Shown: one piece after another, positions 1 through 7,647 of the stretch
How positions within the stretch are numbered: position 1 is the first letter of the stretch
Layout of the letters: each line of letters starts with the position of its first letter
DNA from: Candidatus Glassbacteria bacterium RIFCSPLOWO2_12_FULL_58_11
Lineage (GTDB): Bacteria; Gemmatimonadota; Glassbacteria; GWA2-58-10
Length of the DNA: 11,846 bases
Reading direction: 5' to 3'
Assembly: GCA_001780825.1 (NCBI GenBank)
Contig: MFIX01000252.1
Span: forward strand, 6,784-18,629
Translations under genes and position numbers: made by a program
The notes under the pieces: generated by a model
Seen by the model: the letters and a program-made list of their open reading frames with translations, nothing else
What the model was told of the DNA's origin: nothing
Databases searched by the model: none

Positions 1-2826
1 TGAGCCGCCGATATGGAAGCTCTTGTTGACCCGCAGGTCCAGGTTGGTGAACCAGCGCCCGCGATAGGCGGCCGGTACTCCCGGAGCGCTGCTTCCGGAC
101 TGCCCGCTCTGGAGCTGATAGACCGAATAGATACTCAAATCCCTGAGGAGAGGATTGAACCAGGTGCCGGCTTTAAAGCTCTCAGGGAATCGGTAGTTAA
201 GCTGACCGGTGAACTTGTGCGTCCGGTCGCCGGTGGCGGGCCGCAGCTCGTCCGGCGGGAGATATATCTCGTTGGAGCTGGAGTTGTAGCCGGTGCTGCC
301 CCCGCTCTCCGAGTTGCCGGTGGTGCGGACAAACTGCATGGTGTAGATCAGGTTGTAGGAGAAGTTGTTGGAGAAGCGCTTGCGCAGGCTGAGGTCGAAG
401 CCCTTGACATTGCCGTTGTCGCGGTTCACGTAACCGCTGCTCCAGGTGCGGATGCGCTGCTCTCTCTGCCACTGGTAATAGTCGATGAAGTAGGCCCGGG
501 TGGCCACGTCTCCGTCAACATCCCGGTAGTAGCTTACCAGGTCGAGAACCATGTCGTTGTTCAGCAGGTAGCTCACGCCAGTCTCGAACGCGTCGGTGCG
601 GCTGTACCCGAGACCGCCCGGGTTGGAGCTGCCGCCGAATTCCTGATAGTTGAACAGCGCGTTGAAGCTGGGGAGCTGAGTGAAGGCGCCGTAGCTGAAA
701 CGCACCTGCGACTTGTCGGTCACCGGGAAAGCGACATCGAAGCGCGGCGACAGCTCGGTGAAGGTTTGCGGGCTCACGTTCTGGCCGTACGGGTCACTCT
801 GGGTGATCCCCCAGTTGTCCACCGGCTGGAACTGGTCCCAGCGCAGTCCGTAGTCGAACACGAAATCACCCAGGTCGGTGCGGTTCTGCGCATAGATCGC
901 GTAGATCTTGGGCTGGTAGTGGAACTCGTTGAGCTCATTGCGCTTGGTTGTGTGCTGACGGACGCGGAACAGGTCGTTGTCGAAGTTCGAAATCTGCACG
1001 CCCAGCTTGGCGCGGTTGAAACGGTTCAACTGCATATCGACATCGGCCTTATAGTTATTCTGCCACTCACGGCTGTAGCGGTACTGAAGGTTATAGACCT
1101 CATATTGGCCGAGCAGGAAAGGCGTCTGGTACGGCTCGCCGGTGTGGTTCTCAAAATTGCCGTCCGCATACCAGGTCTCGACTTCCTCGCGGGTCTGCTG
1201 GATCTCCCGGTTCGGGTAGCGCTCGGCTTCGAAGCGCACATCATGGACGCTCCAGCCCAGGAATGAGCTCTCACGCTTCCAGTCTGCGGCCTGCATTGAG
1301 GAGGCGATCTCATTGGTGCGGAAGCGGGTGTAGCGGAACTGAACCACCCCGCTCTTGGTGGCTCCACGCAGGAAGTCCCAGTCACCGCCGAAGAGCAGGT
1401 TGTTGGCCCGGACCCGGCGGGCGTGGCTCTGAGCCAGGTAGAGCTCCGTTCTCTCGGGGTCGTTCCTGAAGAACGGGCTCAGGCCCCAGGCCGCCTCCCA
1501 TACGGGTGTGTCTTCCCGGGTGATAATCCCGGTCTGGAAATAGTTGCCGTTGCCCGCCGGACCCGAGGGGTAAGCGTACTGATTGCGCGACCACTGGTCG
1601 GAGGCGATCAGCTTGAGCCCGGGAAACGGGGTATAGGTTAACTTGCCGGTAACCAAAGTGCGATCGCCCCAGTTGCCGGGCAGGCGCACCGGGTTGGCCG
1701 GGCTGTAGAGCGACATGTTCTGGTCGGTCCTGGAGGCGTAGAACTCATGACCGGCTTTGAACATGTCCAGAGTGTAGGCCGGATTGCGCAGACCCAACAC
1801 CGGGTCGTTGGCCACGGCGTCGTTCAGGTAGTCAACGAAATGCTGGTTAACCCCCCGGAAACCCTCATCGGCGTGGGTCGGCGTACGGTCGGCCTGGCCC
1901 TGGATTTCGCCCGAGGCGTGGAAATAAAGATTCGGCACAACTTTCACCGGCCCGCCGATATCCGTGCGGAGCTGATTGTAGCCGTAATCCCCGGTGCGCG
2001 GATTGATCTCATCGGTGGTGAAGCGCACGCCGCCGCGGAGGCGCTCGCCGCCTTCCTTGGTGACGATGTTGATGATACCGGCCTGGGCGTTGCCGTACTC
2101 GGCCTGGAACCCGCCGGTGATTATATCGACTTCCTCGACCGCATCTGCCGAGAACTCCAACGGTGTGGAGTCCTGTCCCTGGGCGCTGGTTTCGGCGGTT
2201 AGGGCGCCATCGTCAGTGCGTACCGTGCGAGCGGTGTAGTTGCGCACCATCACGCCATCGACAATCATGCCTTCCTGGCCGGGACGCCCGCCGCGGATAC
2301 GCACCCCGCGCGCCAGCGCGCCGTCTCCGCCGCTGACAACCCCGGCTTGTTGGACCAGGAGGTCTTCGAGCACAGTAGCGGGGATTTCACTGAGCTGCTC
2401 GGGTGTTAGGCGGGATTTGGAAACGGTGTTGTCCCGTGGAACCATCCTTTCCGTCTCACCTTCAACGGTTATCCCCTCCAGCTGGACCACCGTAGAGCTC
2501 AATAAGGCGTTGACGGTAGTTGTCTGGCCGGCCAGGATCAGCTGGTTCTCCACCGTGGTCTTCTGGTAGCCGGTGAAGGTGAAAATTAGCGATCTCTGCC
2601 CGGGAGGTATATTTAGGATAAAATAGTAACCGTCAGCATTGGTTATATTCCCCAATCGAGTACCCTCGATCTGAACCTGGGCTCCGCTCAGGGGCTGGCC
2701 GGTATCCTTATCCCTGACAATTCCCTCTATCTTGCCAGTCGATAGCTGAGCCATCAAGCTGGAAACCAGGATCGAGGTGAACGTCAGCAGTGAGATCACT
2801 GCGAGTTTGAACCTTGTTTGCTGCAT
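1..2826 (-). CDS. TonB-dependent outer-membrane receptor with carboxypeptidase-regulatory-like domain (3' end outside window)
   Basis: The frame is open for 942 codons from ATG at 2826 to the left edge, so the C-terminus is missing. A Shine-Dalgarno GGAGGA at 2831-2836, four bases before the ATG, decides the start. Residues 1-26 form a signal peptide (basic start, hydrophobic core, SLMA before Q27). Residues ~31-115 are a carboxypeptidase-regulatory-like beta domain (GKIEGIVRDKDTGQPLSGA, then NADGYYFI). Next comes a TonB-box-like ITVEGE. A plug domain follows, with a VRIRGGRPGQEGMIVDGV stretch and GFQAEYGNAQAGIINIVTKEGG. The rest is Tyr/Trp/Asn-rich beta-barrel sequence. The family sits in the outer membrane and imports bulky substrates using TonB-ExbBD energy; nothing here reveals the substrate. 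Family assignment is very secure. It follows the receiver gene by 162 bases in the same direction, with no strong terminator visible between them, so read-through is possible. Codon use is much more GC-rich than in the upstream regulatory genes. Confidence 0.95.
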   Translation of the reverse strand, partial: MQQTRFKLAVISLLTFTSILVSSLMAQLSTGKIEGIVRDKDTGQPLSGAQVQIEGTRLGNITNADGYYFILNIPPGQRSLIFTFTGYQKTTVENQLILAGQTTTVNALLSSTVVQLEGITVEGETERMVPRDNTVSKSRLTPEQLSEIPATVLEDLLVQQAGVVSGGDGALARGVRIRGGRPGQEGMIVDGVMVRNYTARTVRTDDGALTAETSAQGQDSTPLEFSADAVEEVDIITGGFQAEYGNAQAGIINIVTKEGGERLRGGVRFTTDEINPRTGDYGYNQLRTDIGGPVKVVPNLYFHASGEIQGQADRTPTHADEGFRGVNQHFVDYLNDAVANDPVLGLRNPAYTLDMFKAGHEFYASRTDQNMSLYSPANPVRLPGNWGDRTLVTGKLTYTPFPGLKLIASDQWSRNQYAYPSGPAGNGNYFQTGIITREDTPVWEAAWGLSPFFRNDPERTELYLAQSHARRVRANNLLFGGDWDFLRGATKSGVVQFRYTRFRTNEIASSMQAADWKRESSFLGWSVHDVRFEAERYPNREIQQTREEVETWYADGNFENHTGEPYQTPFLLGQYEVYNLQYRYSREWQNNYKADVDMQLNRFNRAKLGVQISNFDNDLFRVRQHTTKRNELNEFHYQPKIYAIYAQNRTDLGDFVFDYGLRWDQFQPVDNWGITQSDPYGQNVSPQTFTELSPRFDVAFPVTDKSQVRFSYGAFTQLPSFNALFNYQEFGGSSNPGGLGYSRTDAFETGVSYLLNNDMVLDLVSYYRDVDGDVATRAYFIDYYQWQREQRIRTWSSGYVNRDNGNVKGFDLSLRKRFSNNFSYNLIYTMQFVRTTGNSESGGSTGYNSSSNEIYLPPDELRPATGDRTHKFTGQLNYRFPESFKAGTWFNPLLRDLSIYSVYQLQSGQSGSSAPGVPAAYRGRWFTNLDLRVNKSFHIGGS

Positions 2827-2988
2827 GCGATCCTCCACTTGAGGTTGGACATTCTCCTTCGGGTCATTTCGGGCGGGTGGAAACGGCGGTCTTGCCATCG
2901 GTCATAGGCTGATCTCCCTAGGTTTGAGGTTTCTCGAAACTGGAAAAATTGATGGAATGTCAAACCAGCCAGGTTAAAGCCGGTTCAA

Positions 2989-3399
2989 TTACCTGTTTTC
3001 GGATGTTGTATCCAACCTGGATAACGTATCCAAGAAACTGAACAGGCTCAGTGGTTTCTTAAGAAAAACATCAGCGCCGTGTTCTAGAGCGCACTGTTCC
3101 AGATTTCCCTCCTTGCTACCGGTTACTACTATGATTGACGACCTTGGGGAGGATTCCCTGATCATGTCTATGATCTGAAGACCGAACAGGCCCGGCATGA
3201 ACATGTCCGTTACCACGATGTCGAAAAACTCAGCCGATATTTTTTCAACCGCCTGCCTGGAATCTGAAACCGCCTGACAACTGAAGCCGGACCGCTCTAT
3301 CGAATGGGAAAGCATCTCGAGAAACTCTCTATCATCATCGATCAGGATAATTTTTACTTTTTTCCCCTCAGCGGTGCCGCCATGGCCGGGCTTGGGCAT
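2989..3399 (-). CDS. Stand-alone response-regulator receiver (REC) domain protein
   Basis: This 136-residue protein is essentially one CheY-like receiver domain with no output domain. The acidic pocket is D21-D22 within LIDDD, the phospho-acceptor is D65 in VTDMFMP, the switch threonine is T93 in VVTG and the conserved lysine is in LKKP (K115). All key residues are present, so it should accept phosphate. The first ~14 residues (Gly/Lys-rich) are an extension before the first strand. The ATG at 3399 is preceded by GGAG with an 8-base spacer. Proteins of this kind signal through protein contacts or act as phosphate sinks or relays. It lies downstream of a sigma-54-like promoter and a kinase/NtrC-type pair, and just upstream of the TonB receptor, all on one strand. 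The nearby kinase as phosphodonor is inference. Family certain, role unknown. Confidence 0.9.
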   Translation of the reverse strand: MPKPGHGGTAEGKKVKIILIDDDREFLEMLSHSIERSGFSCQAVSDSRQAVEKISAEFFDIVVTDMFMPGLFGLQIIDMIRESSPRSSIIVVTGSKEGNLEQCALEHGADVFLKKPLSLFSFLDTLSRLDTTSENR

Positions 3400-3636
3400 A
3401 TCCGCGTCTCCATTGCGTGGCTTCGAGTCGTGCTCATCTCAGCCTATATTGAATTGAACCGAAACGACAGCGCTCCGATCGTTCTTCTGACGACAGCCCA
3501 CGATTCTCTTATCCATTACAAGGCAAGCGATCAGCGCACGACGGGTGGTATTCGTTCAAGCGTTGCCATCGTTTTTTTTGAAAGATTGACAAAAGCCGGC
3601 TGGAGTATTAACCGACAGTCTGGCCATAATCGTTAA

Positions 3637-3654
3637 GTACAACATTAGTGCCAA
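3637..3654 (-). promoter_or_regulatory. Candidate sigma-54 (-24/-12) promoter for the receiver gene
   Basis: Read on the minus strand, the sequence is TTGGCAC, five bases, then TTGTAC. The known sigma-54 consensus is TGGCAC-N5-TTGCA, with GG at -24 and GC at -12 ten bases apart. Here the -24 element is perfect and the spacing is exact. The only departure is GT for GC in the -12 element, which may weaken the site. The predicted start is near 3627. The gene immediately upstream on the same strand encodes a sigma-54 activator with an intact GAFTGA loop, which makes the match much more believable than by chance. Confidence 0.6.
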
Positions 3655-3725
3655 CTTTTCTAATATAATATAAGTGTTTAACTAGCAGGAAGTTGAAGGA
3701 TCGCGGTATTTGAGCGAGGAGTTAT

Positions 3726-3781
3726 AATTAGAAAAATATTTTCAAGCTGAAATAATTTTTCTAGTAAATATTTTTCTAATT
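3726..3781. repeat. Perfect 16-bp AT-rich inverted repeat, candidate activator-binding (enhancer) site
   Basis: Arms 3726-3741 and 3766-3781 are perfect reverse complements (left arm AATTAGAAAAATATTT) around a 24-base centre. Each arm is itself nearly palindromic around AAATATTT. The centre carries a further related copy: AATAATTTTTCTA at 3751 and AATATTTTTCTA at 3767, 16 bases apart. The midpoint lies about 126 bases upstream of the predicted sigma-54 start, the usual place for NtrC-type binding sites. It also lies about 40 bases after the activator stop codon, so a weak terminator is the alternative. An almost pure A/T stem without a GC core makes that less likely. Confidence 0.5.
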
Positions 3782-3819
3782 TATGATGTGGATTGGAAAA
3801 GGGATAAGGTGGGTACGGC

Positions 3820-5274
3820 TCAACTGCTCCTAAATTTCTTCCTCAGAGTAGGAAGGGAAATATTCAGGTATTTAGCAGCCCTGGTCTTGTTTCCCGCGAA
3901 TTTATCAATTGCCTTTTTTATCACCACCGACTCGATGGATGCCAAATCCAGGCTGTCTTCAGGCATATGTATATTGATCATGCCGGAGGAATTTTCAGCA
4001 CGCACCGCAGCAGGCGCTTTATCAAATCCTTTTGACAGGATAATGCACAGGTGTTCCGGCCTGATCTGATCGTCATCGTGAAGCAGCACTATTCTTTCGA
4101 TTGAATTTTGCAGCTCTCGGATATTACCAGGCCAGTTGTAGCTTAACATAATTTCGAGAGCTTCAGGATGAATAGATTTGAAATGCCTTCTCATTCGTGC
4201 AGCGTACCGCCGCATGAACATTTGAGCCAAAGGTACGATCTCGTCTTTGCGATCTCTAAGGGGGGGAACGAATATTCTGCCGACATTCAAGCGGTAGAAC
4301 ATATCCTGCCTGAATTCTCCTTTTTCGACGAGCATTTCGAGGTTTCTGTTGGAAGCGCAAACCAGCCTGGCGTCGAGATTTATTTTCTTCAGCCCTCCCA
4401 CCCGATAGAAATTTCTTTCCTGCAGAACTCTCAATAGTTTAGGTTGAAACTCAAGAGACATATCCCCGATTTCATCAATAAAAATGGTGCCTTTTTGAGC
4501 CAATTCAAATTTACCGATCTGTCCGGTCCTTTTGGCACCGGTGAACGCACCGCCTTCATAACCGAAAAGTTCATTTTCGAAGAGATTGGGGGGAATTGCC
4601 GAACAGTTTATCCCGACAAACGGTTCGTCTCGATTACTCCCGTTCTCGTGAATCAGCCTGGCGACTATTTCCTTGCCGGTTCCCGTTTCGCCCTCGACAA
4701 GAACAGTGACCGACAAATTTTCGCTGAATTTATGCGTCATATCGACAATCTTCTGCATCGCTTCAGAGAAAAGCCCCACCTCGCCGATGCCGGAAACTTC
4801 CAAATAGAGATTTCTCAATTGCTTCAGCTTCGAGGCGGTCTCCCGGGTAGCCTCCTCCACCCTCTGCTCAAAGTGGTGGGTCAGTTCGTAATTATCCCGG
4901 ATTAACTGCTGATGCTCTACTACCCGATTGACCAGAGCAGTCAATTCGTTCAAGTCGAGCGGTTTGCGCAGATAGTCGTACGCGCCGACGCGTAAGGCCG
5001 CGATTGCGCTGTGCATATCGCCATGGGCGGTTATCAAGACAATATCCGCCGTCCGGCCCCCGGGAGTGATTTTCAGCCTTTTCACCAGCTCGATTCCATC
5101 CACTCCAGGCATCCTGATATCGGTAAGAACCAGTGGGTAAACCTCCGCACCAAAGCAGACAATCGCCTCTTCCGCATTAGAACACTGGGTCACCTGATGG
5201 CCAAGCGGGCCTTCGAGATGAGCAGCCAGCATTTCGCGGCCCAGATCATCATCATCTACAAGCAGGATTCTCAT
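3820..5274 (-). CDS. NtrC-family sigma-54-dependent response regulator (REC-AAA+-Fis HTH)
   Basis: This 484-residue regulator has the complete three-part architecture. The receiver spans ~1-120 with phospho-acceptor D52 (TDIRMPG), T82 and K104. A probable coiled-coil linker spans ~120-160. The AAA+ sigma-54 interaction domain spans ~165-400, with Walker A GETGTGKE (195-202), the GAFTGA loop that contacts sigma-54 (242-247), Walker B TIFIDE (263-268) and arginine-finger candidates R322 and R328. A Fis-type helix-turn-helix (NKTRAAKYLNISLPTLRKK) ends the protein. Length is normal for the family and no key residue is missing, so it should be active. Such proteins hydrolyse ATP to open sigma-54 promoters from distant upstream sites. 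Its ATG overlaps the kinase stop codon (ATGA), indicating translational coupling and a cognate pair. A sigma-54-like promoter and inverted repeat lie directly after its stop codon, making the receiver gene its likeliest local target. Confidence 0.95.
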   Translation of the reverse strand: MRILLVDDDDLGREMLAAHLEGPLGHQVTQCSNAEEAIVCFGAEVYPLVLTDIRMPGVDGIELVKRLKITPGGRTADIVLITAHGDMHSAIAALRVGAYDYLRKPLDLNELTALVNRVVEHQQLIRDNYELTHHFEQRVEEATRETASKLKQLRNLYLEVSGIGEVGLFSEAMQKIVDMTHKFSENLSVTVLVEGETGTGKEIVARLIHENGSNRDEPFVGINCSAIPPNLFENELFGYEGGAFTGAKRTGQIGKFELAQKGTIFIDEIGDMSLEFQPKLLRVLQERNFYRVGGLKKINLDARLVCASNRNLEMLVEKGEFRQDMFYRLNVGRIFVPPLRDRKDEIVPLAQMFMRRYAARMRRHFKSIHPEALEIMLSYNWPGNIRELQNSIERIVLLHDDDQIRPEHLCIILSKGFDKAPAAVRAENSSGMINIHMPEDSLDLASIESVVIKKAIDKFAGNKTRAAKYLNISLPTLRKKFRSS

Positions 5275-6698
5275 AACTCTTCACCTTGTCGGTTCTCTGA
5301 AGATAGCGGAATAGTGACTGTGAAATAAGCACCTCCACTTTCAATATTCCTCGCCGAAACGCTGCCGCCGAAGCCCTCGACAAACCGCTTGACTATTGCC
5401 AGGCCCAGCCCCATGCCCAGTTGAGGTTTTTTAGTCGAATAAAATGGATCGAACAGCTTTTGAACATTAATCCCAGGAAAACCAGGGCCGTTATCTATTA
5501 CTTCGATAACTGCCTGACTTTTCAGCCGGTTAATTTTTATTTCAATTATTTTTTCAAGTTTATCTACAGTATCCAGCGCGTGTATCGCATTAACCACCAG
5601 ATTCAGTATAACCTGTTCTAAATTCACCTTATTGCCTTCGATGACCAGCGAGGTGTCGGATTCTTCGATTTTCAAGGTAATATTATGTGCCTTTAATTGA
5701 TGATCGACCAAAGTGATCGCATGCCTTATCGAAGCATTCAGCTCGAGCGGGGAAAACGACAACTCCGTGGGGGATGACCAATAGGTACGCATTTGTTCGA
5801 TTATTTCAGATATCCGATTTACGTTGCCGGAGATAGATTCGAGCCACCGGCGAAAGTTATCCGGCAGGAGCCGGCTGTTGTTTTCATTCCAGATCACAAC
5901 ACTGTCCGCCGCAATTTTTATGTCGTTCAGAGGCTGGCTGATTTCATGCGTAATTCCGGCTGCAATCACGCCAATCGAGGCCATGCGCACTGACTTTTCA
6001 GCCAATTTTACCGCCTCTGTTCGTTTTTTTTCTGCAGCCAGCCTGCCATGAAACTCTCTATAACTCCACCACGCATTGAGCAGCATGCTGGTAATGGCTT
6101 TCAACATTTCCACTTCGTCCTTGCACCAGTCATTCCGCTCGCCTCTACCGAATCCGAACAACCCGACCAGCCCGCTGTTGAGCCTGAGAGCCGGGAATAT
6201 GCAGATCGATCGCATACCAAACGAAAAGAAACAGTTTTCCGCTCCGTATTCCAGTTTGTCAGATTCAGGGCATAATAAAAAGTCCTCCTTTTTCAAGATC
6301 TCCAGGATGCTCATCGGGAATTTATCACAGTTATTTGTAATGTTCTGCACCCCCTGTTGCGTAATAAGGTAAACGGAGGAAAGAAAATTGTCCGTTATTA
6401 TATCTCGTTCCATAATAATCACATGACTTATCCGCATCTTCCGGTTTAATAATCCCAGAATTTTGCCAATTTCTTCATAAGTCGAAGAGGTGGAATTCAA
6501 GGTGGAGGCGATCTCTACCAGAAAACTCTTGTCATTGAGCATCGATTCCATCATCGAATGCTCGTTTTTGAGCCGCTGGTTGGCTTCCAGCATGTCCTTA
6601 GTCCGTGCCACCACCAGTTTTTCGAGTATTATATACCGGTAAATGGCATAGGCCACCAGCAGCCATATCAGTGCTACAAGCAAAATACTGTAATCCAT
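5271..6698 (-). CDS. Membrane-anchored GAF-domain sensor histidine kinase
   Basis: This 475-residue kinase starts with one hydrophobic segment (~4-25, rich in Leu/Ile/Val/Tyr), followed by a charged helical stretch to ~55. It has no periplasmic loop, so it probably senses a cytoplasmic or membrane signal. Residues ~55-212 read as a GAF domain. After a basic helical linker the dimerisation/phosphoacceptor motif is HEISQPLND, with H251. The catalytic domain has the N box around N370 (NLVVNAIHAL), the G1 box DNGPGFPG (D402) and the G2 box GMGLGLAIV (428-435), so it should bind ATP. It overlaps the downstream activator gene by four bases, marking an operon and a cognate pair; it may also phosphorylate the stand-alone receiver (inference). 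The ATG is preceded by only a weak GGCGG-like ribosome-binding site. Signal unknown. Confidence 0.93.
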   Translation of the reverse strand: MDYSILLVALIWLLVAYAIYRYIILEKLVVARTKDMLEANQRLKNEHSMMESMLNDKSFLVEIASTLNSTSSTYEEIGKILGLLNRKMRISHVIIMERDIITDNFLSSVYLITQQGVQNITNNCDKFPMSILEILKKEDFLLCPESDKLEYGAENCFFSFGMRSICIFPALRLNSGLVGLFGFGRGERNDWCKDEVEMLKAITSMLLNAWWSYREFHGRLAAEKKRTEAVKLAEKSVRMASIGVIAAGITHEISQPLNDIKIAADSVVIWNENNSRLLPDNFRRWLESISGNVNRISEIIEQMRTYWSSPTELSFSPLELNASIRHAITLVDHQLKAHNITLKIEESDTSLVIEGNKVNLEQVILNLVVNAIHALDTVDKLEKIIEIKINRLKSQAVIEVIDNGPGFPGINVQKLFDPFYSTKKPQLGMGLGLAIVKRFVEGFGGSVSARNIESGGAYFTVTIPLSSENRQGEEL

Positions 6699-7221
6699 AT
6701 ACCGCCAATTCCGGAGGCAATTATAAAAATGAAAGGTAATTCCTAATTAACGCGGACCAAAAGCGACTTGGTTTAAGAATATTAAGTTTTCTTCAACATG
6801 TAAACTTTCAAGGGGTAGAGGTTTTAGTTGCGGTTGTTGAATTGGAAGCTTATCTCCCCCAGGTAAAGATGGAAGTATTTTTGGAGCAACTGACCATATC
6901 TTTGATTAAACTACTACCGGCTGAAGCCGGAAGATTTAGGGCGGCTTACTCGCTCGACCGGATGGAATCCGGCTCTCGCAGTCGCCTGCAAAGACATAAA
7001 ACCAGCCCCTTCGGGGCATACTAAAGTCTTCGCCTTAAGGCGAGGGATTTTCTCCCATTCCCCGAATGGGACATTAAATATAAACTAGTCGGGTTTGGCT
7101 GATACATTATAAATTTAGGGTATCCGATCCATACAAGTTTTTCACAAAAAATGGAAGTACCCAACTTGATTTTATTCTGACTTAATTGCCTTTCCCCTAG
7201 TTTTCGATATAATCTCATATA
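6699..7221. other. Gene-free region upstream of the kinase operon, rich in small hairpins
   Basis: No credible gene occupies these 523 bases. A plus-strand frame of 60 codons (6842-7024) and a minus-strand frame of 65 codons (7021-7218) show no domain or ribosome-binding site. The part next to the kinase (6699-6840) is AT-rich and probably holds its promoter, but I see no clear -35/-10 or -24/-12 pair. The part 6917-7071 holds five short hairpins, annotated separately. From 7072 to 7221 I see only AT-rich sequence trailing the recombinase fragment. Confidence 0.6.
6917..7071. repeat. Cluster of five short perfect hairpins, possible structured RNA or transposon-end relic
   Basis: Five perfect stem-loops follow one another: CCGGC/GCCGG with loop TGAA (6917-6930), CCGGAT/ATCCGG with loop GGA (6958-6972), GCCCC/GGGGC with loop TTC (7005-7017), the palindrome TCGCCTTAAGGCGA (7030-7043) and TCCCATTC/GAATGGGA with loop CCC (7053-7071). 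The GGGA at 7044-7047 could instead pair with the TCCC at 7053-7056, giving an alternative to the last hairpin. Palindrome-rich, non-coding segments next to integrase or transposase debris recall IS200/IS605 ends and the RNAs they carry. I see no TnpA or TnpB remnant, so this stays a guess. Confidence 0.4.
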
Positions 7222-7647
7222 TTAATTCATCAGCAATTTTGAAGCCTTTTTCAATGCTTCATCCCTGAGCTGGGCATACCGCTGCGTCATTTGTGGGCTT
7301 TTATGAGAGAGGCGTTTCTGCAAAGTATACATATCCACTTGACCGCTGGAGGCTAACATAGAGGCATAAACATGCCGCAATCCGTGGAGAGCGCGAAATC
7401 CTTTTGGTAGACCGGCTCGATCCTTGATCCGGTTGACTTGATTTTTAATATCAGTGCGCTGCCGGCCACCTCTTCCCGGAAAAATATACGGATTATCTGT
7501 GCGAGGATGGCTTTTCAATAATCCACTGGTAGCTTCGTTGAACGGAATTTTCTGGTCTATACCGCCCTTAGGGTTTCGTATGTGGATGAACCCTCGATCA
7601 TAGCCGATGTCTTCCCATCTTATTCTATATCGCATTCGAAATGGCAT
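7222..7647 (-). pseudogene. Tyrosine recombinase (phage-type integrase), C-terminal fragment cut by IS630
   Basis: The 141-codon frame encodes the C-terminal catalytic part of a tyrosine recombinase. Visible are RWEDI followed by the beta-hairpin sequence HIRNPKGG, the second-half active-site motif HGLRH (conserved His, Arg and His), LSHKSPQMTQRY with the likely nucleophile Tyr, and a lysine-rich tail. The N-terminal DNA-binding domain and the first catalytic arginine, normally 7-10 residues before the RWED motif, are missing. The first seven residues come from inside the insertion sequence: recombinase sequence proper begins at 7626, exactly at the IS end. It cannot be active as it stands. 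The family cuts and joins DNA at attachment sites of phages, islands and integrative elements, so this is probably a relic of one. No attachment site or tRNA was found nearby. Confidence 0.85.

Larger units (their letters stand above)
3400..3819 (-). promoter_or_regulatory. Intergenic regulatory region between the sigma-54 activator gene and the receiver gene
   Basis: This 420-base gap holds no convincing protein gene. On the minus strand it contains, in order after the activator stop codon, an AT-rich inverted repeat (3726-3781), a sigma-54-type promoter (3637-3654) and then a leader of roughly 225 bases before the receiver ATG. Two tiny minus-strand reading frames lie in the leader (12 codons, MATLERIPPVVR; and 25 codons, starting MDKRIVG). 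Neither has a clear ribosome-binding site, so I do not call them. A plus-strand frame crossing 3304-3636 overlaps the receiver gene antisense and shows no domain. Confidence 0.6.

Noticed and set aside
13..1266. Long plus-strand open frame of 417 codons
   Set aside because: It lies antisense inside the TonB receptor gene, which has clear domains, a signal peptide and a ribosome-binding site. The plus-strand product is a low-complexity Val/Ala/Leu/Glu string typical of an antisense frame in GC-rich DNA.
1747..2569. Further plus-strand frames over the 5' half of the receptor gene
   Set aside because: They are antisense shadows of the carboxypeptidase-regulatory and plug domains, with no domain of their own.
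2880..2900. Second sigma-54 promoter before the TonB receptor (TGGCAAG on the minus strand)
   Set aside because: The -24 half is fair, but at the right spacing the -12 half reads CCGT, too far from TTGC.
2864..2905. Thirteen-codon leader frame MTDGKTAVSTRPK before the TonB receptor, with GGGAG upstream
   Set aside because: It is too short to support by itself, and the composition shows no attenuation-type run of a single amino acid.
4444..4905. Plus-strand frame of 153 codons
   Set aside because: It is antisense to the AAA+ domain of the sigma-54 activator, where every conserved motif reads on the minus strand.
6940..6990. Possible tRNA 3' fragment serving as an attachment site for the recombinase
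   Set aside because: A CCGGAT/ATCCGG stem looks vaguely like a T arm, but the loop is three bases and no GTTCRA or CCA end is present.
6842..7218. Two short frames, 60 codons plus and 65 codons minus, in the hairpin region
   Set aside because: Neither has a ribosome-binding site or a recognisable domain, and both run through the perfect hairpins.
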